A program made the translations under genes and the position numbers. A stretch of DNA of 7,031 bases, from the NCBI GenBank assembly GCA_910587895.1, contig CAJUOE010000102.1, forward strand, positions 1-7,031. Reading direction: 5' to 3'. Each line of letters opens with the position of its first letter. The first letter of the stretch is position 1. The DNA is from an uncultured Lachnospiraceae bacterium (GTDB taxonomy: Bacteria; Bacillota; Clostridia; Lachnospirales; Lachnospiraceae). A model generated the notes under the pieces. It did no database searches, was not told the origin of the DNA, and saw only the letters and a list, made by a program, of their open reading frames with translations. This document shows, piece by piece, positions 6,066-7,031 of the stretch.

Positions 6066-7031
6066 ATGACACTGAAAGAACTGGAAATCGGAAAGAGCGC
6101 GCAGATTCTGGCCGTCGGCGGAGAGGGTGCGTTACGCCAGCATTTTCTCGATATGGGCATGATTCCAGGGGCAGAGGTTACCGTGATAAAGTTTGCTCCC
6201 ATGGGTGATCCGATGGAACTGCAGGTTCACGGCTATGAACTGACCCTGCGCTTAGAGGAAGCCTCTCAAATCGAAATCAGTCCCATCGAACAGAGAAACC
6301 GGACGCACGAAGGCGCTTCCAATATAGAAAAATCCTCCCACCCTGGTCTTGGGGAAGGCGGAAAATACCACGATGAAGAACATGCCAACCCGCTTCCGGA
6401 AGGGACAACGCTTACATACGCGCTTGTCGGGAACCAGAACTGCGGAAAGACAACGCTTTTTAACCAGCTGACCGGTTCGAACCAGCACGTTGGCAATTTT
6501 CCCGGCGTCACGGTAGACCGGAAAAACGGCTCCATCAAAGGGCATCCCCATACATCCGTCACGGATTTGCCAGGAATTTATTCCATGTCACCATACAGCA
6601 GTGAAGAGATTGTTTCCCGAAACTTCGTCTTAAACGACAAGCCGAGCGCAATCATCAACATCGTGGATGCAACGAATATCGAGCGGAACCTCTATCTGAC
6701 AATGCAGCTACTGGAAATGAATATTCCCATGGTCGTTGCGTTGAATATGATGGACGAAGTTACTGCCAACAGAGGCGCCATCGACATCAATGCCATGGAA
6801 TCCATTCTCGGCGTCCCGGTTGTTCCCATTTCGGCCTCCAAAAATGAAGGCGTCCACGAACTGGTAGAACATGCCATCCATATTGCACAGTACCAGGAGC
6901 GTCCATCCCAACAGGATTTCTGTGACAAAAACGACTTTGGCGGCGCCGTCCACCGCTGCATCCACGCGGTCACCAAAACCGCATTTTCAGCGCAGGCAAC
7001 TGCATACAGCAGCCTGAACCCGACAGCAGCA
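6066..7031 (+). CDS. feoB: Ferrous iron transport protein, FeoA-FeoB fusion (3' partial)
   Basis: The first 322 residues of a ferrous iron importer; the frame is open to the right edge with no stop. Residues 1-72 are a complete FeoA (SH3-like) domain: MTLKELEIGKSAQI, LDMGMIPGAEV at 28-38, MELQVHGYELTLRLEEA. A 40-residue linker with several His and acidic residues (H81, H92, H102, H106) leads to the FeoB G domain: G1 GNQNCGKT at 122-129, G2 Thr in NFPGVTVD (T149), G3 DLPG at 167-170, G4 NMMD at 227-230, G5 SAS at 256-258. The transmembrane gate region lies beyond the window. GTP binding by this domain drives or gates Fe(II) uptake through the inner membrane. FeoA is usually a separate small protein; N-terminal fusion makes it a fixed part of the transporter. 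An operator-bearing promoter upstream suggests iron control. The G1 Pro common in FeoB is Gln here, probably a lineage variant. Confidence 0.93.
   Translation, partial: MTLKELEIGKSAQILAVGGEGALRQHFLDMGMIPGAEVTVIKFAPMGDPMELQVHGYELTLRLEEASQIEISPIEQRNRTHEGASNIEKSSHPGLGEGGKYHDEEHANPLPEGTTLTYALVGNQNCGKTTLFNQLTGSNQHVGNFPGVTVDRKNGSIKGHPHTSVTDLPGIYSMSPYSSEEIVSRNFVLNDKPSAIINIVDATNIERNLYLTMQLLEMNIPMVVALNMMDEVTANRGAIDINAMESILGVPVVPISASKNEGVHELVEHAIHIAQYQERPSQQDFCDKNDFGGAVHRCIHAVTKTAFSAQATAYSSLNPTAA

Noticed and set aside
6252..6976. Minus-strand open frames opposite feo
   Set aside because: Antisense to the intact FeoA-FeoB frame, which shows all G-domain motifs.

Overview
The window looks like a chromosomal segment from an anaerobic member of the Bacillota, most likely Lachnospiraceae (Clostridia). 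This is inferred from protein style (LysR effector domain, AgrC-like GHKL kinase, class I KetolAcid reductoisomerase, FeoA-FeoB fusion), strong AGGAGG-type ribosome binding sites and A+T-rich intergenic DNA between genes of moderate G+C. I could not run any search, so family calls rest on motifs read by eye.

Layout, left to right. (1) 1-833, plus strand: an open frame entering from the left edge that joins the C-terminal end of an FMN-binding (RnfG/NqrC-type) domain to the effector-binding domain of a LysR regulator, with no helix-turn-helix. Base composition changes at the junction near 180. (2) 903-938: a strong hairpin between two converging genes. (3) 973-2527, minus strand: ilvC and ilvN, a short branched-chain amino acid operon with its own sigma-A-type promoter (2568-2595); the catalytic subunit gene ilvB is not in the window. 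(4) 2637-4395, minus strand: a secreted C39-like cysteine peptidase and, upstream of it, a DUF89/ARMT1-type metal-dependent phosphatase, probably one transcription unit from a promoter at 4428-4456. (5) 4469-5755, minus strand: an AgrC-like GHKL sensor histidine kinase with no response regulator or signal peptide gene beside it. (6) 5756-6065: a 310-base A+T-rich divergent intergenic region. Its right half carries two copies of a 33-base-period unit, each holding a -35, a palindromic operator and a -10. (7) 6066 to the right edge, plus strand: a gene with an FeoA domain fused to the N-terminus of FeoB, running off the window.

How they work together: ilvN and ilvC act in valine/isoleucine synthesis. 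The feo gene imports ferrous iron and, judging by the double palindrome in its promoter, is probably repressed by an iron-sensing regulator of the DtxR type encoded elsewhere. The phosphatase, peptidase and kinase form a block of less certain purpose. The two features most worth a second look are the FMN-binding/LysR chimera and the duplicated promoter-operator unit in front of feo.
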